From Gloeophyllum trabeum ATCC 11539 (Eukaryota > Basidiomycota > Agaricomycetes > Gloeophyllales > Gloeophyllaceae), in NCBI RefSeq assembly GCF_000344685.1, contig NW_006920412.1, positions 2,722,893 through 2,786,892 on the forward strand: a DNA stretch of 64,000 nucleotides. The letters run 5' to 3'. This document shows, one piece after another, positions 1-10,966 of this stretch. Positions within the stretch are counted from its first letter, which is position 1. Each line of letters begins with the position of its first letter. The position numbers were made by a program, and so were the translations under genes. Under the pieces are notes generated by a model. That model made no database searches and had not been told where the DNA came from. It worked only from the letters and a program-made list of their open reading frames with translations.

Positions 1-3
1 CGA

Positions 4-315
4 TTATAGATAACCAAGCACGTACGTCCTCAGAATCCCGGCACGGAAGTACGGGAGCTCGGCTTTGATGTTAGCGGGTCGAGGCTGAGGGGGAGCTGGC
101 GGAGGCGGTGGTTGGGGAGCAGGGGTGTTAACGGTGAACTGGGCGTTGGAGAGCGCTTGCTGGAAGATGTGTTGGATGTCCTGTATAGTAGCAGCCGTGT
201 TCTGAGCCTGGGTAAGCCGGTGGTCGATATCCACAAAAATGTTCCGGAGGGCGTTATACGCCTCGGGACTCAAAGTATTCGCAAGGGCAGCAAGGGCGTC
301 TTGTGCCTGCTCCAT
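4..315 (-). pseudogene. possible retroelement Gag-like N-terminal fragment
   Basis: A 103-codon minus-strand reading frame starts with an acidic, Ala/Gln-rich helical segment (about residues 1-60), followed by a run of prolines (about 67-80), and stops close to the left edge. The layout, a helical N-terminus then a proline-rich linker, resembles the start of basidiomycete Ty3/Gypsy Gag proteins, but no zinc knuckle, protease or reverse transcriptase is visible and the frame closes after KAELPYF. It may instead be the first exon of an unrelated gene continuing to the left. Low confidence. Confidence 0.25.
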
Positions 316-497
316 AATAACGGGGGTAGCTTAGTACGTGCAGGATATGTCGGCCGACGATACGTACTGTCTGAGTTACCCGATATGGAAGGTGTAGTAT
401 TCGAGCGGCGTCGAGGAACGGCGACGAAGTAAAGCGGTGTCGACAAGAGTTCGAAGCTAGCTGAGAGACCTGTCTCCAGTGTGAGCACTAGTAAACC

Positions 498-517
498 CAC
501 ACTTTTGCAAAAGTGTG
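498..517. repeat. 20-bp perfect palindrome
   Basis: The sequence CACACTTTTGCAAAAGTGTG reads the same on both strands without a spacer. It lies in gene-free DNA between the gag-like fragment and the inverted-repeat element. It could be a fused pair of transposon ends or a protein-binding site; the sequence alone does not decide. Confidence 0.7.
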
Positions 518-799
518 ATTACACCCACGTCTTCGGGCTGAAAACCGGTCAGACTTAGACGCGAGAGGAGAATTCTGGCGTATATTCGACGAAGTACAGC
601 TAAATAAATACAGTAACTGAGACAATATGACGTAGACCTAAAGCGGAAGTAATCGACATAATGAAATCATATGTTTCGGAAAATGTCTGTGGAATAACTA
701 AGGAAGAGTGTTCAGGAAATAACATACGGCTAAACATACGAAATAGGAAATAGGCAAATGCGTGCAAACCGATGTATCCACATGACCGCCCTCCGCGCG

Positions 800-1318
800 T
801 CTTTGCTATTGCGCCCCCGTGCAAACATGACCAAATATTACCTTTTCGAGAATTTTATCATGTGACCTCCGACGCCCCCGGCCACGTCACTAAAAATAAA
901 GAATGTAAACGCATTGCGTAAGCTGGCTATGCCTGAGCGAACATATTTATATTATTTCCGAACACCATTGTGCTCCTGTAGTCTAGTTGTTAGAATGGTG
1001 ATCGCCTTTGCCGGAGGTGTTCGGTTCAATTCATGATTGTGCAAGCTTTTTCTCTTCCTTGGCAGGGTTAGGGTTTATTAACTACCTTTATGCACTATTG
1101 CCTTTCTGTAGTATCTTTGTCAACTATATGTATCACAGGTCTACAAATTTGAATACAAAATTTTGTTTTCCTATCTATACGAGTCACTTAGTCCCTAGTG
1201 GTTACTCTAACTAGTCGGACATGCGCCCGGAGGGAAGTCCGCGTTTGCCGGCGTCACATGACTTTCTTCTCGATATGGTATCTTTGTACATGTTTGCACG
1301 GGGGCGCAGTAAAGCTAC
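800..1318. mobile_element. inverted-repeat (MITE-like) element, about 0.5 kb
   Basis: Two arms in inverted orientation bound this segment. The core, 19 bp, is identical (811-829 and 1289-1307 on the opposite strand). Similarity continues inward with scattered mismatches for about 45 more bases, including matching TCATGTGAC blocks (858-866 and 1253-1261 inverted). No transposase frame lies between the arms. The interior holds a tRNA-like sequence. The arms are diverged, so this is an old insertion; target-site duplications could not be recognised. It could also be two separate copies of one repeat in opposite orientation. Confidence 0.55.
972..1043 (+). pseudogene. degenerate tRNA-Gly(GCC)-like sequence
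   Basis: An A-box-like block (TAGTCTAGTTGTTAGAATGG, from 979) and a B-box-like block (GGTTCAATTC, 1023-1032) are spaced as in a tRNA. A five-pair anticodon stem (CGCCT/AGGTG, one G-T) closes a seven-base loop TTGCCGG, with T at position 33 and anticodon GCC. The acceptor and T stems do not pair properly, so this is a tRNA relic or the head of a SINE-like repeat, not a working tRNA gene. It sits inside the inverted-repeat element. Confidence 0.4.
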
Positions 1319-2379
1319 CTCCCTCCGCGTGAAGCCACAGCTTCCCTTTCCGGTATGCGACAAGCCTGAAAAGGCTACGGTATTCCAATCACGACGGAGG
1401 CTGCAAGTGCAACGCGTCGTCTTGGTCAGAAATTCAGTCCCACAGCCTGGTATACCTCTTCATACTCCAGTGGCATATCTCGACTGTGATTTGCCATCAG
1501 ACACGGGGACACGCGGCTCGTCGGGCTACGGGTGGCATGCATTGTCGAGTCATCAGCAGTTCTTGGTAGTAGTACCCGATCCGAGAACGCCGGATAAGTG
1601 CTCTGAAAACGATAAATGGCGCTTCTCCACCAGGACCTTTCAGGACGGACATCCACCGAAGTCATACTGTAAGTCACGGTACTGCAGATTCGACAGCACC
1701 CCGCGGTTGGTCGGATTTGCTTGCGGCGATGGTGGGCGACTTGACGCCAAGGCTGGAGAAGCTCTCCCTCGTTGAAAGGACCAGAACAACAAGTCCAAAG
1801 AAATGCTGGTGTGAGTGTCCCCCGGGAGCGCGTAGCCGAGCCACCTGCGCGTACTGTTCCGCTGAGACGGCGTCCTCGTCACCCCAGCCCTGCAGCCCCG
1901 CAGCCCTCACGCAACCCAGCTCGGGCGAGGACGAATCGGACGAAAATGGCTGTCCAGGATCCCCGCTTCCCGTTCACCCACGTGGCTCTGAAGCAGGCGT
2001 AGAGGCCACCCCTCCCCCCCCCTCCGAGCCCAAGACTGTCTCCGCCCGCGAAAGGGAACCAGCGCGTATCGCCTCCTCCGGCCCGCTTCGGCTGTCGTAC
2101 TTGGTCCCTCTGACCTGCGGGTGCCGGACGAAGCGGGATGAGCCGTGCTCACGATCCACTGCCAATGCCCGCCGGTGTGTGTACATGTCTCCAGCACGTT
2201 GGGAGACCGGGCCAACGGACGCCCGCATGGACTCGACCCGCAGCGGGCTGGCGTGCGTTCCCAGGTGGTCAGATATGCGGACGACTGACGTGCACACTGT
2301 TCGGCACTCTGGCAGATGTCGATTATGTCGACCCCTGGCGACACCCAGGCCGCAGGCGTGAGCCCTGCGCCAGCGATGT
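1319..2379. other. gene-free or decayed stretch
   Basis: Several medium-length open frames occur on both strands here, but none shows a recognisable domain, consistent splice sites or agreement with a neighbour. The GC-rich part after about 1,850 may be the decayed 3' portion of the pseudogene to its right. Confidence 0.4.
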
Positions 2380-3115
2380 CCAGGACACTCTCCCCGGCGG
2401 ACGAGTCGGGGTACATCCACGCACCCACGCCGACGCGGGGACGGGCGTGCTGCGCAGGTCTTGTGGCGCTCGGCGCCGCTGGACACGGCGAGGGGAGGGG
2501 AGGCTGGAGGAGTCGTGCGCGGAACGTGAGTCCTGGGAGGTTAGGAGCGGCTGACGATGGGTAGGCGACGCGAAGCATCGGGAGATCTTTGCGTTTCCGC
2601 GGGTCAAGCTCAAGCACGGCGCGGGCGTGGGGGCTGATAGTCCAAGCTGGTAATTACAAAGTGGAGCAGATTCGTCGAGGGAGATGGGGCGCATTGAATT
2701 CTGTTGACCCACCTGTCTTTGTAGTGTAGGATAGAAGTAGAACACTTGCGTAGGTATTATGAAAGGCAATCGTGCTGGCAGTTGATTGGGAAGTGATGCC
2801 GTCGTCGAGTGTCACTGGGTAGCCACTTCCTGCCTGCAAGTCAGTTCCAGACCTGCGCAGAAGCGGGATGTACTTGGCCGCCCATCGGAGTTTGCAGAAG
2901 GTCTGGCTATTACGGCTCCAGATGACGGAAGCGTCTTCTTGTGCTCGCGACTATAGCACAACGATCTCGGCAATGCCCCGTAGACAGAATATAACCGCGA
3001 AACCCAGTGCTTATTAGGCTCACCTGCACGTGGTATGCGCAGACGTAGTGATGCGGGTCGCGCGGGTTGGACGCAGATTCGAATTCCAGCGCGCGGGTGT
3101 ACAGGACGGACATGA
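2380..3115 (-). pseudogene. decayed paralogue of the 5.7-7.3 kb membrane-anchored protein
   Basis: Three short minus-strand blocks match, in the same order, the intact gene at 5,727-7,344. A block NPRDPHHYVCAYH (about 3,030-3,080) corresponds to NPLDPHYVAWPAH; QTFC...WAAKYI (about 2,865-2,910) corresponds to QTFCGWAAKYI; and GAWMYP (about 2,410-2,430) corresponds to GVWSYM. The blocks are in different frames and separated by stops, and no continuous spliced frame could be built. The intact copy is on the same strand, with the GIY-YIG gene between them, so this looks like an old tandem or local duplication that decayed. Confidence 0.5.
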
Positions 3116-3421
3116 CCTCCGGATGCGTAGCGGGCTTGCGTCGGTTGAACTGACTTTAGCGTCCCGCCTACACTGTGAACTCGGTCGTTTGACTTGGACA
3201 GAGAACGCTATGGGAGAACTGTCCAGCGAGCTGCAGCGCGGTGCATCGAGGAGGTGTACCATTGGATTAGATGGACCATTCAAAAAGGCCGAGCTGCGCA
3301 CTGAACGACACGTACCCCGCGGCTGGTGGAAAAGGTAGGGACCTGGATATGTCGGCGTACTCAAGGGACTGTGATCTGAGTTTATAGCCAAAGACATGCG
3401 CGTATCAGCGCCAGATATTTG

Positions 3422-3430
3422 GTTATAAAT
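3422..3430 (+). promoter_or_regulatory. TATA-like box before the GIY-YIG gene
   Basis: GTTATAAAT lies about 165 bp upstream of the chosen start codon at 3,593, a plausible core-promoter distance for a fungal gene. No other core element is clear. Confidence 0.3.
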
Positions 3431-3449
3431 TCAGGGCAGAGATTCAAGG

Positions 3450-3477
3450 GTTGAACGTTGAACGTTGAACGTTGGAC
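3450..3477. repeat. short GTTGAAC tandem repeat
   Basis: Three copies of the heptamer GTTGAAC followed by a variant GTTGGAC, in the presumed promoter/5' leader of the GIY-YIG gene. It is a minisatellite-like run and could vary in copy number between strains. Confidence 0.8.
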
Positions 3478-3592
3478 ATGGGACATTCAGAGACACTGTG
3501 ACGTGACAGGAGTCAAAGCCAGGTGCACAGCCGCAGCACAGCCTCATCTAGCAGATGCGCGTTCTGCCCGCGCGCGTCTGCCACCGCCGACA

Positions 3593-4969
3593 ATGGCCAG
3601 CCCCGATCCCGCCGACGACCTCCCCGACCGCCTCGGCGCGCTCGCCCTCGCAGACGACGCCCAGCCCCGGAAGAAACGCTTCGTCGGCGGCTTCTGGTCG
3701 CCCCGCTCCAAGCCGCTCCCGCCCCCGCCAGCGTTCCCCTCGCCCGCCAATGGCGCGCCGTACCTGCCCTCGCCCCCCGCCCCCGGCCCGCTGCCCCGCC
3801 CGCCCGCGATGCTCGCCATCCCCGTGCCCCAGCACCACTACGGCCAGCCGCAGTCGCTGACGATGCAGTACGCGCTGTCGCCTCCCCCGGGCCGTCCTCC
3901 GCCCGCGTCCTCGCCGCCCCCGACGCCCACCGCCCCGCGCCCAGGCCCCGCCCGCCCGCTCTCCGACTCGGGGCTCAAACCCTCGCGCCCTCCCCGCCCC
4001 TCGTCCTCTTCCTCCTCACCGAACCCCCGCCCCGCCCGCAAACGCGCCAGCTCGTCCCCGCCGCCCTCGCCCGTCGTCAGCTCCTCCGCGGCCGACGCCG
4101 TCCAGTGCAGCGGCGTCACCAAGGCGGGCAAGCGCTGCGCGCGCATGGTCAAGGGTGCGGGCGACGCAGGGGAAGACGGCGAGGAGCCGCCGAGGTACTG
4201 CCACCAGCATAGCAAGGAGATCATGGCCCCCACCGGCTTCTACTCGCGCAAGACCGGCGCGGACTGGATCAAGTTCTCCGGTCCGTCGCGCGTTCCTTCT
4301 CGTATTCGTCCCGCGTCTGACCACAATCGCACCCGCAGACTGGATCCCCGCCTACCTCAGCGAGCCCACGCAGGTCGCGCTGCGCACCGAGATGGAGCGC
4401 GCGCGCTCCGCCGCCGACGAGCCCGGCTACATCTACGCCTTCGAGATCCTCCCCCCCGCCAAACACATCCACCTCAAAGTCGGCCGCGCCACCAACCCCG
4501 TCAAGCGCCTCGACCAGTGGTCCAAGCAGTGCGGCTCGCGCGAGCAAGTCCTGCGCGGGTACTGGCCCTGGGGCGACGGCGCCATGCGCGGCCGCTTGCA
4601 GGTCGGCCCGCCGGGCCCGTGGTGCCATCGCGTCGAGCGCCTCGTGCATCTCGAGCTCGGCGATCTCGCGGCGGGGATGGTGTACCTGGATCCCGGCTGG
4701 CCTGGCGTGGGCGCGGTCAAGGGCGTCCAGCGTGCGAGAGGGAGGGTGTTCAAGGTGTGTCCGGATTGTGAGTCTTGTCCTCCGCGCCTTCGTTTCGTTG
4801 TTGGGCCGAGGCTCACGGTCAATGCAATGGCCGCACAGGCGGGAAACAGCACAAGGAGATATTCTCCTTCGCGCGCGTCGAGAACGGGCGCTACAAGGGC
4901 CGCGAGTGGGAGGCCATCGTCAAGCCTGTCATCGAAAAGTGGGGCGCGTTCGTCGAGGCGTATGTATGA
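3593..4969 (+). CDS. T5orf172 / DUF1766 (GIY-YIG-like) protein
   Basis: Three exons (3,593-4,280; 4,339-4,767; 4,839-4,969) join in frame to 415 codons. Residues 1-160 are Pro/Ser-rich and probably disordered. Around residue 170 a cysteine block (CSGVTKAGKRC ... CHQH) looks like a small zinc site, and is followed by KTGADWIKFS. The C-terminal half holds the GIY-YIG-like core PGYIYAFEI followed by HLKVGRATNPVKRLDQW. This combination is typical of fungal DUF1766/T5orf172 proteins, the family of fission yeast mug113, whose function is poorly known; nuclease activity is not shown. The start is the ATG before ASPDPADD; an in-frame upstream ATG at 3,458 would only add leader-like residues. The gene is much more GC-rich than its surroundings. 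Confidence 0.85.
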
Positions 4970-5726
4970 GAATGGCAGCACGGGTGGATTGTTGTACTGC
5001 GGCGTAAGATGGATGTGTACCGATACCGCTATGTATCATGGACTACCAAGCACACAACTATATACCATGTAGCGAACACAGGCACAGCGGACGTTCTCTC
5101 TGCATACCACCGTACGTCCGCATACCATCGTGCGTCCGTCCCCCCCAGAGTTTCATGGCGACGTTGCTGGCCCGAGGTGCTTACACCGGTGGGAGCGGAG
5201 CATGCGCCGTCCACGAAGCTCGGGAGCCGTGCGGTATATTTCCAGCGGAACACGCGTACTCACCAGTGCTCACGGCGGCGGGGCCAGACAGCTTGCCCCA
5301 TCGTTGAGTTACAGACTACTGGGTCGATTCGGCGATGGATAGTGCAGACTGGCTGCGTTCAGCGAGCCACGTCGGGGAGGCCCGGGCCTGGAGACTGGAG
5401 CGCGAGGAGGGCTTGGGTATTGTGAGGAGCCGACGTAGGGAGTTGCTCAGGAGCCCACGAGCCACGCATGCATAGACGTTAGCGACCACCTGTCGATTCT
5501 GACGTCTTGCTCGAGAGCACGGACGGGGAAGGTTGCCGATGGGTCCAGGACGTCGGTGGTGGCCAGGAAGGAGCTGTGCGGACCCACCGTCGCTGAGAGC
5601 TCGAGTTTGAGATCTGGTGACCTTGACGCGCCAGCAGCGTAGCCCATCTGTGCAGCCACCCGCATCGGCGAGCCATTCCACGCATGATTGGGGACAGTAG
5701 ACTACAGGCCGTGTACAGGATGTACT
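4970..5726. other. intergenic; possible coding relic on minus strand
   Basis: Most of this stretch shows nothing. On the minus strand about 5,500-5,620 a piece reads like real protein (PDLKLELSATVGPHSS...), but it has no partner exon, start or recognisable family, so it is kept only as a possible gene fragment. Confidence 0.35.
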
Positions 5727-7344
5727 TCACGACCAATCGATCTTCTTCACCCAGTCGAACTCGCCGTCCGGCATGACTCCCCTGATATACGGCTGCAGCA
5801 TGTGGGCGGTGACTGGCACCACCTGGCCGTCGTCCAAAGCGGAATTGAAGTTGAGCCTAACCTGGGGATGGGGACGGGATGTCAGCGCTGACCCCGAGAG
5901 GGGGAGAGGGGGGGACGCACAGTCTGCGGGCTGTCCCCGTGGGCGGCCCTCCACCACTTGATCACGTCGTCCACCCCCACCCGCAGGCGGGGCACGAACA
6001 CGTCGAGGATGTGCGCCTTGTACAGCGCAGCCGCGCCGACGTGCGGCGGGGGGACGCCTTGCTGCACGCGCAGCGTCTTTCGTGAGCTCACCTGTCCCGA
6101 CGGCCTCGCCGAGAAACAGCGCACCTCGGTATACCACTTCATCCACCCCGCCCTGTATATCTCGCGGGTTAATGATTATTGCTGGAGCCGCGCGCCATGC
6201 GACGCAGGTACAGTCCGCTTGCTGCTCGAAGGAGTATTGGCTCTCCGGCGCGCTCATGTACGACCACACCCCCGCGGCCTGTACGTATCACCCATACAAT
6301 CGCCCACACGAGACGATAAGATGAGGGAGGGGACACATACCGATCGCGACACGGACACCTTGGTAAAGTTGTACTTGTCGAAGGAGGCTTTCTGGCGCAG
6401 GTGCTTACCGTTTGTGGCCTGGCGCATCGCAAGGTTAGCCAGAGTACGTAGGCTATAAGGAACCCGAGCGCACGGTCGCTTTCGACCCGTTGGACACTTG
6501 CTCGAGCAACGGCATCCAGGGCTTGTACGGGTTGTTATCGTGGGGGAGGCACGCCAGCTGGTGGCCGATGGTCCCTGAGTTCTGCACACCCGCCGTTAGT
6601 CTACCAGCGAGCCAGTGTGCGCGAGGAATAGCCCACAGCGATGTACTTCGCAGCCCACCCGCAGAACGTCTGGCCGCCCCAGTCCCAGAAGCGTTTTGAA
6701 GTATGCTATGGACATCGCGACTGACTGCAATCACGACATCAATATTTGATTGTGGTATGTAATGCCCACTGTCGTATCGTGCGTACTCGTCTGCACTTCG
6801 TAGATATGTTTCTGGCCGTACGTGTTGGCCCCCGCCGTGCGCTCGTGCGCCGGCCAGGCGACGTAGTGCGGGTCGAGCGGGTTCCCCTGGGCGTTTCCCA
6901 TGGGGTAGCGGAGATTGATCCAGTGCGCGGAGACGGCGTGCGTGTAGGGGAGCGGGGTGAAGGCGATGTTCGGGCATCCGGGGACCTTGACTTCGAGGTC
7001 GTCTTGGACGGGCAGGGTTATCGGTCAGAAGGTGGGTAGATAATTGGGCAGTACGGCCTGAGTTAGTGGCGTTGCCGGCATTAAGTTCGTCGCCGACTCT
7101 GATATAGTAGGCGTCGGGGACGACTTCGGGAGGGACTGTCCGCGACGCGTGAACGCGTGTTCAGAGACCATAGCACTTAGACAAGAGGTACAGGACCATC
7201 GGAGTAGATGTTCCCGTCAAGGAGACCAAATCGATTCTTGAAAAGGATGAGAGGGGCGCGGTCGTAAAAACCTAGGCGGGAGCCTAAGATGATTGAAGTA
7301 AGGCCGACTGCAGCGGTGACAATCCAGAGAGGCCTGACAGGCAT
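5727..7344 (-). CDS. unknown membrane-anchored protein
   Basis: A minus-strand gene of about nine or ten exons. Early exons join cleanly: 7344-7197, 7135-7055, 7002-6797, 6705-6637, 6581-6474, 6418-6341 and 6278-6212; the junctions at about 6,060-6,215 are less certain, and the last exon ends DWVKKIDWS. The N-terminus has a single hydrophobic segment (about residues 7-25: WIVTAAVGLTSIILG), so it is probably a signal anchor. The rest is soluble, with notable blocks GNPLDPHYVAWPAHE, RFWDWGGQTFCGWAAKYI, HDNNPYKPWMP and a C-terminal helical part DDVIKWWRAAHG. I do not recognise the family. A decayed relative lies at 2.4-3.1 kb. The coordinates are well supported by in-frame splice sites; function is unknown. 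Confidence 0.6.
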
Positions 7345-8107
7345 TTTGACGATGAAGGCTGCAGACTGCGGTAGCAGGAGGCATGGTACTTGAGGTATTC
7401 TCAAGGCCACTCTGTGAGCGCTCAGACTAGTTCAGGCACGGCTGTCGTGCCTGTATCTCAGCGGTGCTCGACGTACCCCGACGCTATTGAGAGGCCAGCG
7501 AAGATCCACAATATTACAGGTGAAGTGTGAAGCGAGTATGTATGTTAGACAGACCGGATGAGGGCCAAGTGGCTCCAGCGAAGCAGTCAGGCTCGAGCTG
7601 TTCATCACGAGCGGAACCGGGTCAATTACATTGATTGCTGGAGGCCCGAGGGAAGGTGGGAACCTGGACCTGTCGGTACGCTCGAGGGTCCGCGACGGGA
7701 ACTTGTACCAGGACGCATGGTGAGACTCTGGTACGAGTTCACGGCAGGGATCCAAGGAGTCCCATGGTAGAAAAGATACGTTGGTTCGCATCCGGCGTAT
7801 AAGAGATATGCATAATGCCCGTTGGTCTTCCACCGTTATGTGGACTGTCAGATACCTGACTCGGAGTTGACCCTGATGAGCTTCGGGTCTGTGAACTCGC
7901 AGTGCAGTGCAATCATAGAATAAGGTCGACATCAACGACGTGCACAAAGCAGAAGCGCGATACGTCGTCGAAACCCACTTCTGAGCGCTGGGCAGTCGAA
8001 GAACGAGGAGTGCATGTCGAAATGAAGACGCAAGGAAGGAACCGTGGGAACTCATTTTCCTCTCGATCCAAGTCTAGCAAAGCCACAACGACCATCTGCA
8101 GGCAGCC
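7345..8107. other. divergent intergenic region
   Basis: This 763-bp gap separates the starts of two divergently transcribed genes. Open frames of 70 codons (+) and 207 codons (-) exist but lack composition or splice signals that would support a gene. No clear TATA box or repeat was seen. Confidence 0.4.
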
Positions 8108-9348
8108 ATGGCAAGCGTTCTGTTACGGGCAACCAGGACGTGTCGACCATGGACCGGTCGTAGCCTTGTCTTACAGCGGAATATCCACAGCAGTCTGCCT
8201 GGTGCGTTGTTCATTGCGTTCCGTCTGGCAGGCGCTGACTTTTCCACAAGTCTACAAGAAGAAGCAAAAGGTCCTCATCGACGACCTCTTCGCCGAGGAC
8301 GACGCAGACGCATCCAAGGACGGCGACCTTTTCTCCTCCTCCTCCTCCCCCGCCAGCTCCCCCGCCCCCGCTCCCACCTCCCCCAGAGCCTCCACCTCCA
8401 CCCGCAAGCGCAAGCTCTCCCCCGAGGAACGCCTGCAGCGCTTCAACAACCTGCGGCAGTGGGTCTCCGACCGCATCGGCAAGCACCCGCCCGCGGGCAA
8501 GTTCCCGGAGCAGGTGCGCAACAGCGCGTGGGTGCACCTCCTCGGGCTCGCGACGACGCCCGAGCAGGTGCGCGAGGTCGTCGCGCTCTTCCCGCGCTGG
8601 GTCGAGGGCGGGCGGGTCTTCTCGCCCAGGATCGCTGAGGCGTTCATCCGTGCGTCTCCCCTCCCTTTCTTACTCATCCTGCTCGTGTGGCTAAGTCGCG
8701 ACTGCTCTGCCAGGCCGCTGCGAAGAGCTCCACTGCCCGCTCATCGCCCTCGAGGTCTTCTCCGACTACCAAAAGCACTCCCTCAGCCTCCCCGCCGCGC
8801 CCGCGTCTCAGCGCGCGGTGCACCAGTTCCTGCACTCCCTGCAGCAGGAGCACCCCGTGGCGAAGGTCGTGCAGGCCGCGGCGCTCTTCGGGCCGTACAA
8901 GCTCCCGCCCGTCACGTCCGACCTCGTCTCGTGCGCGATGCTCACTTCGGCGTGTCTGCGCGACGCGCGGCGGCACCAGCTGGAGATGCAGAAGCAGTCC
9001 TCCCCCTCGTCCTCCGCGGATAAGGAGAACCCGGAGCTGGTTGAGCAGAAGGGGAAGACGAAGACGAGACCCCCGCCGAGCCTCGTGGTCGCGCTGACCC
9101 TCGTGCCCGCGCTGCAGCGCCTCGTCACCGGCGCGCCGCCCCTCCCCGTGCCGGAGAACAAGCTCGAGAAGGAAAGAGCGAAGGAGCGCGTGTGGTTGAA
9201 GTGGGCGCTGGCGAGGGTCGAGCATTACCTGCCAAGGCTGACGCGGGGGACGACGTGGGAGGGCGTGCAGCCGGTGAGTGTGGACTGGCTGGCGGAGTGG
9301 AGGGCGAGGAGCGGGCATGCGCAGGGCGGTGCTGCTGCTGCTGCGTAG
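8108..9348 (+). CDS. probable mitochondrial protein of unknown function
   Basis: Three exons (8,108-8,201; 8,251-8,649; 8,714-9,348) join in frame to 375 codons. The N-terminus is Arg-rich and lacks acidic residues (MASVLLRATRTCRP ... RNIHSS), a typical mitochondrial targeting presequence. A Ser/Pro linker with an acidic stretch (LIDDLFAEDDAD) follows, then helical repeats that recall the pentatricopeptide-like helical proteins of mitochondrial ribosomes or RNA handling (FNNLRQWVSDRIGKHPP, VREVVALFPRWVEGGR). No catalytic motif is visible. The ending is low-complexity alanine. Mitochondrial location is inferred from the presequence; the exact role is not known. It converges on the cupredoxin gene. 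Confidence 0.7.
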
Positions 9349-9636
9349 GTAGCGGTGTATACGGACGACGCTGATGATGTGAGCGGTGATTGAGTGACCT
9401 TGCGTTCGCGCTGCTGGTGGGATCCCAACGGTCTGTGCATTAGGCAAGAGAAAAGACTGTAGTATTACACTACGTAGATGCTACAGTATACGCGAGTAAG
9501 TCCGAGTTCTATCGATACATTCGTGGATGATAGGCAAGCAAAGAGAGACCATTATGCGCGGGCCACCAGTGGCCTGCGCCCCAAGAGCGAAAGACGAATC
9601 GTAACAGTCGTGTCGTGCGTCGTATCCCTCGTCTCA

Positions 9637-10966
9637 CTATAGGAGCATCCCGACAGCCGCAGCGATAACCGCCATCGCCACGCCCGCATCTCTATGGACG
9701 TTGCTCCTCCTATCGCCCGCGCTCGACTTGGTGGCGGAGGGCGTTGAGGAGCTGGAGGTGGACGTGCCGTTGAGCTGCTTGGCCTTAGCCTGGAACGCGG
9801 CGAAGTTGTTCGCGCCGGACTCGACCGCGTTCGCGGCGAAGACCATGCCCTGCCCGCAGTGGTTCGCCTGCCTGCAGTACACCCAGAGCGGCGCGGTGTC
9901 GTTCACTTTGATGGTATAGGTCGGGAAGGTGGGGGCGTCGCTGCTGACGGGCATGCTATTGGGGGAGGGAGGAGTGAGAAAGGGAAGAACGGGAGGGGAG
10001 GAGCAGGGGGAGGGGCGACTTACAATCCGGAGTCGAAGCCGACTTGTCCGCTCGTGGAGGTGTCGGTAAGGGAGCGGCAGGGGTTGGCGAAGCTCGACTG
10101 CGTCGCGGTGTGGTTCTTCTCACTGCACGCAAGATGTTAAATACCACATGACCCGGGATAAGGAGAACAGCTGCTTACTGGAACTCGAAGGTGATCGTGT
10201 CGCCGACCTGCGCGGAGATATTCGCCGGGCTGAACGTGAGCTGGTTCGGCCCGCCGACGACGACCTTGTGGTCCGTCGACGCAGCAGATGTAGGTGCCGA
10301 CGAGCCGGGGTAAGAGCCGTACGTCGTCGTCACCGCCTGCCCGCCCCCGACGGTCACCGTCGCGGTGACGGTCACCACGGACGCTGTCGTCGCGGTGGAG
10401 GTAGAGTTGGTGGTGGACGTCGAATTGGTGGAGGTGGTGTTGCCGGTGGCGGCGGCCTGGAAGGCTGGGAACTTGTCGCCGGGGTTGACGGCGAAGACCA
10501 TGCCCTGCTGGCAGTGGTTCGCCTGGCGGCAGTACACCCAGACGGGGTTGGTGTCTTGCACGGTGAACTGGGCGGTGGGGAAGGGGCCGTTGGTGTTGTT
10601 GTCTGCCACTGGTACGCTGGAGACGTATAATGATTATTTGGTATCTGTTGTGAGGGTGGCGGACTTACAAGCCAGAGTCGAAGCCGCCGTCCATGAGTTG
10701 GCATGGGTTGGCAAATGTCGACTGGCTGACGGTGTGGTTCTTCTGCTTGAAGGTGAAGATGATAGTGTCTCCTGGATCGGCGGTCTATTCGCGTATTTTC
10801 TTCAGTGCTTGTACGCAATACAAAAACAATCAATGCGTACCAAAGTCTCAGGATCGAACTTGAGGATTCCGGGTCCTCCGACGGTTACTGCATGCTGGGC
10901 AGCGCGCACAACGGGCACGGCTGCGAGCGAGAGGGTGGCAAGGGCAGCGACGGACTTGAAGAACAT
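9637..10966 (-). CDS. two-domain cupredoxin, serine-rich GPI-type surface protein
   Basis: Five exons on the minus strand (10966-10841, 10784-10669, 10616-10179, 10122-10024, 9955-9637) give 365 codons. A signal peptide (FFKSVAALATLSLAAVPVVRA) leads into two tandem cupredoxin domains. Each begins VGGP and carries a full type-1 copper set: NHT, then WVYCRQANHC, then GMVFA (His, Cys, His, Met). Domain 1 spans about residues 25-145 and domain 2 about 190-310, split by a Thr/Ser-rich linker (NSTSTTNSTST). The C-terminus is Ser-rich and ends in a hydrophobic tail (VAMAVIAAAVGMLL), which suggests a GPI anchor. Such extracellular serine-rich cupredoxins are common in Agaricomycetes; partners are unknown. 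The matching intron positions in both domains point to an internal duplication. Confidence 0.85.

Noticed and set aside
3544..4324. Long open frames antisense and in other frames over the GC-rich GIY-YIG gene
   Set aside because: High GC removes stop codons in all frames; only one frame shows the domain and clean splice junctions.
7432..8055. 207-codon minus-strand frame between two divergent genes
   Set aside because: No domain, no splice support, and composition like intergenic DNA.
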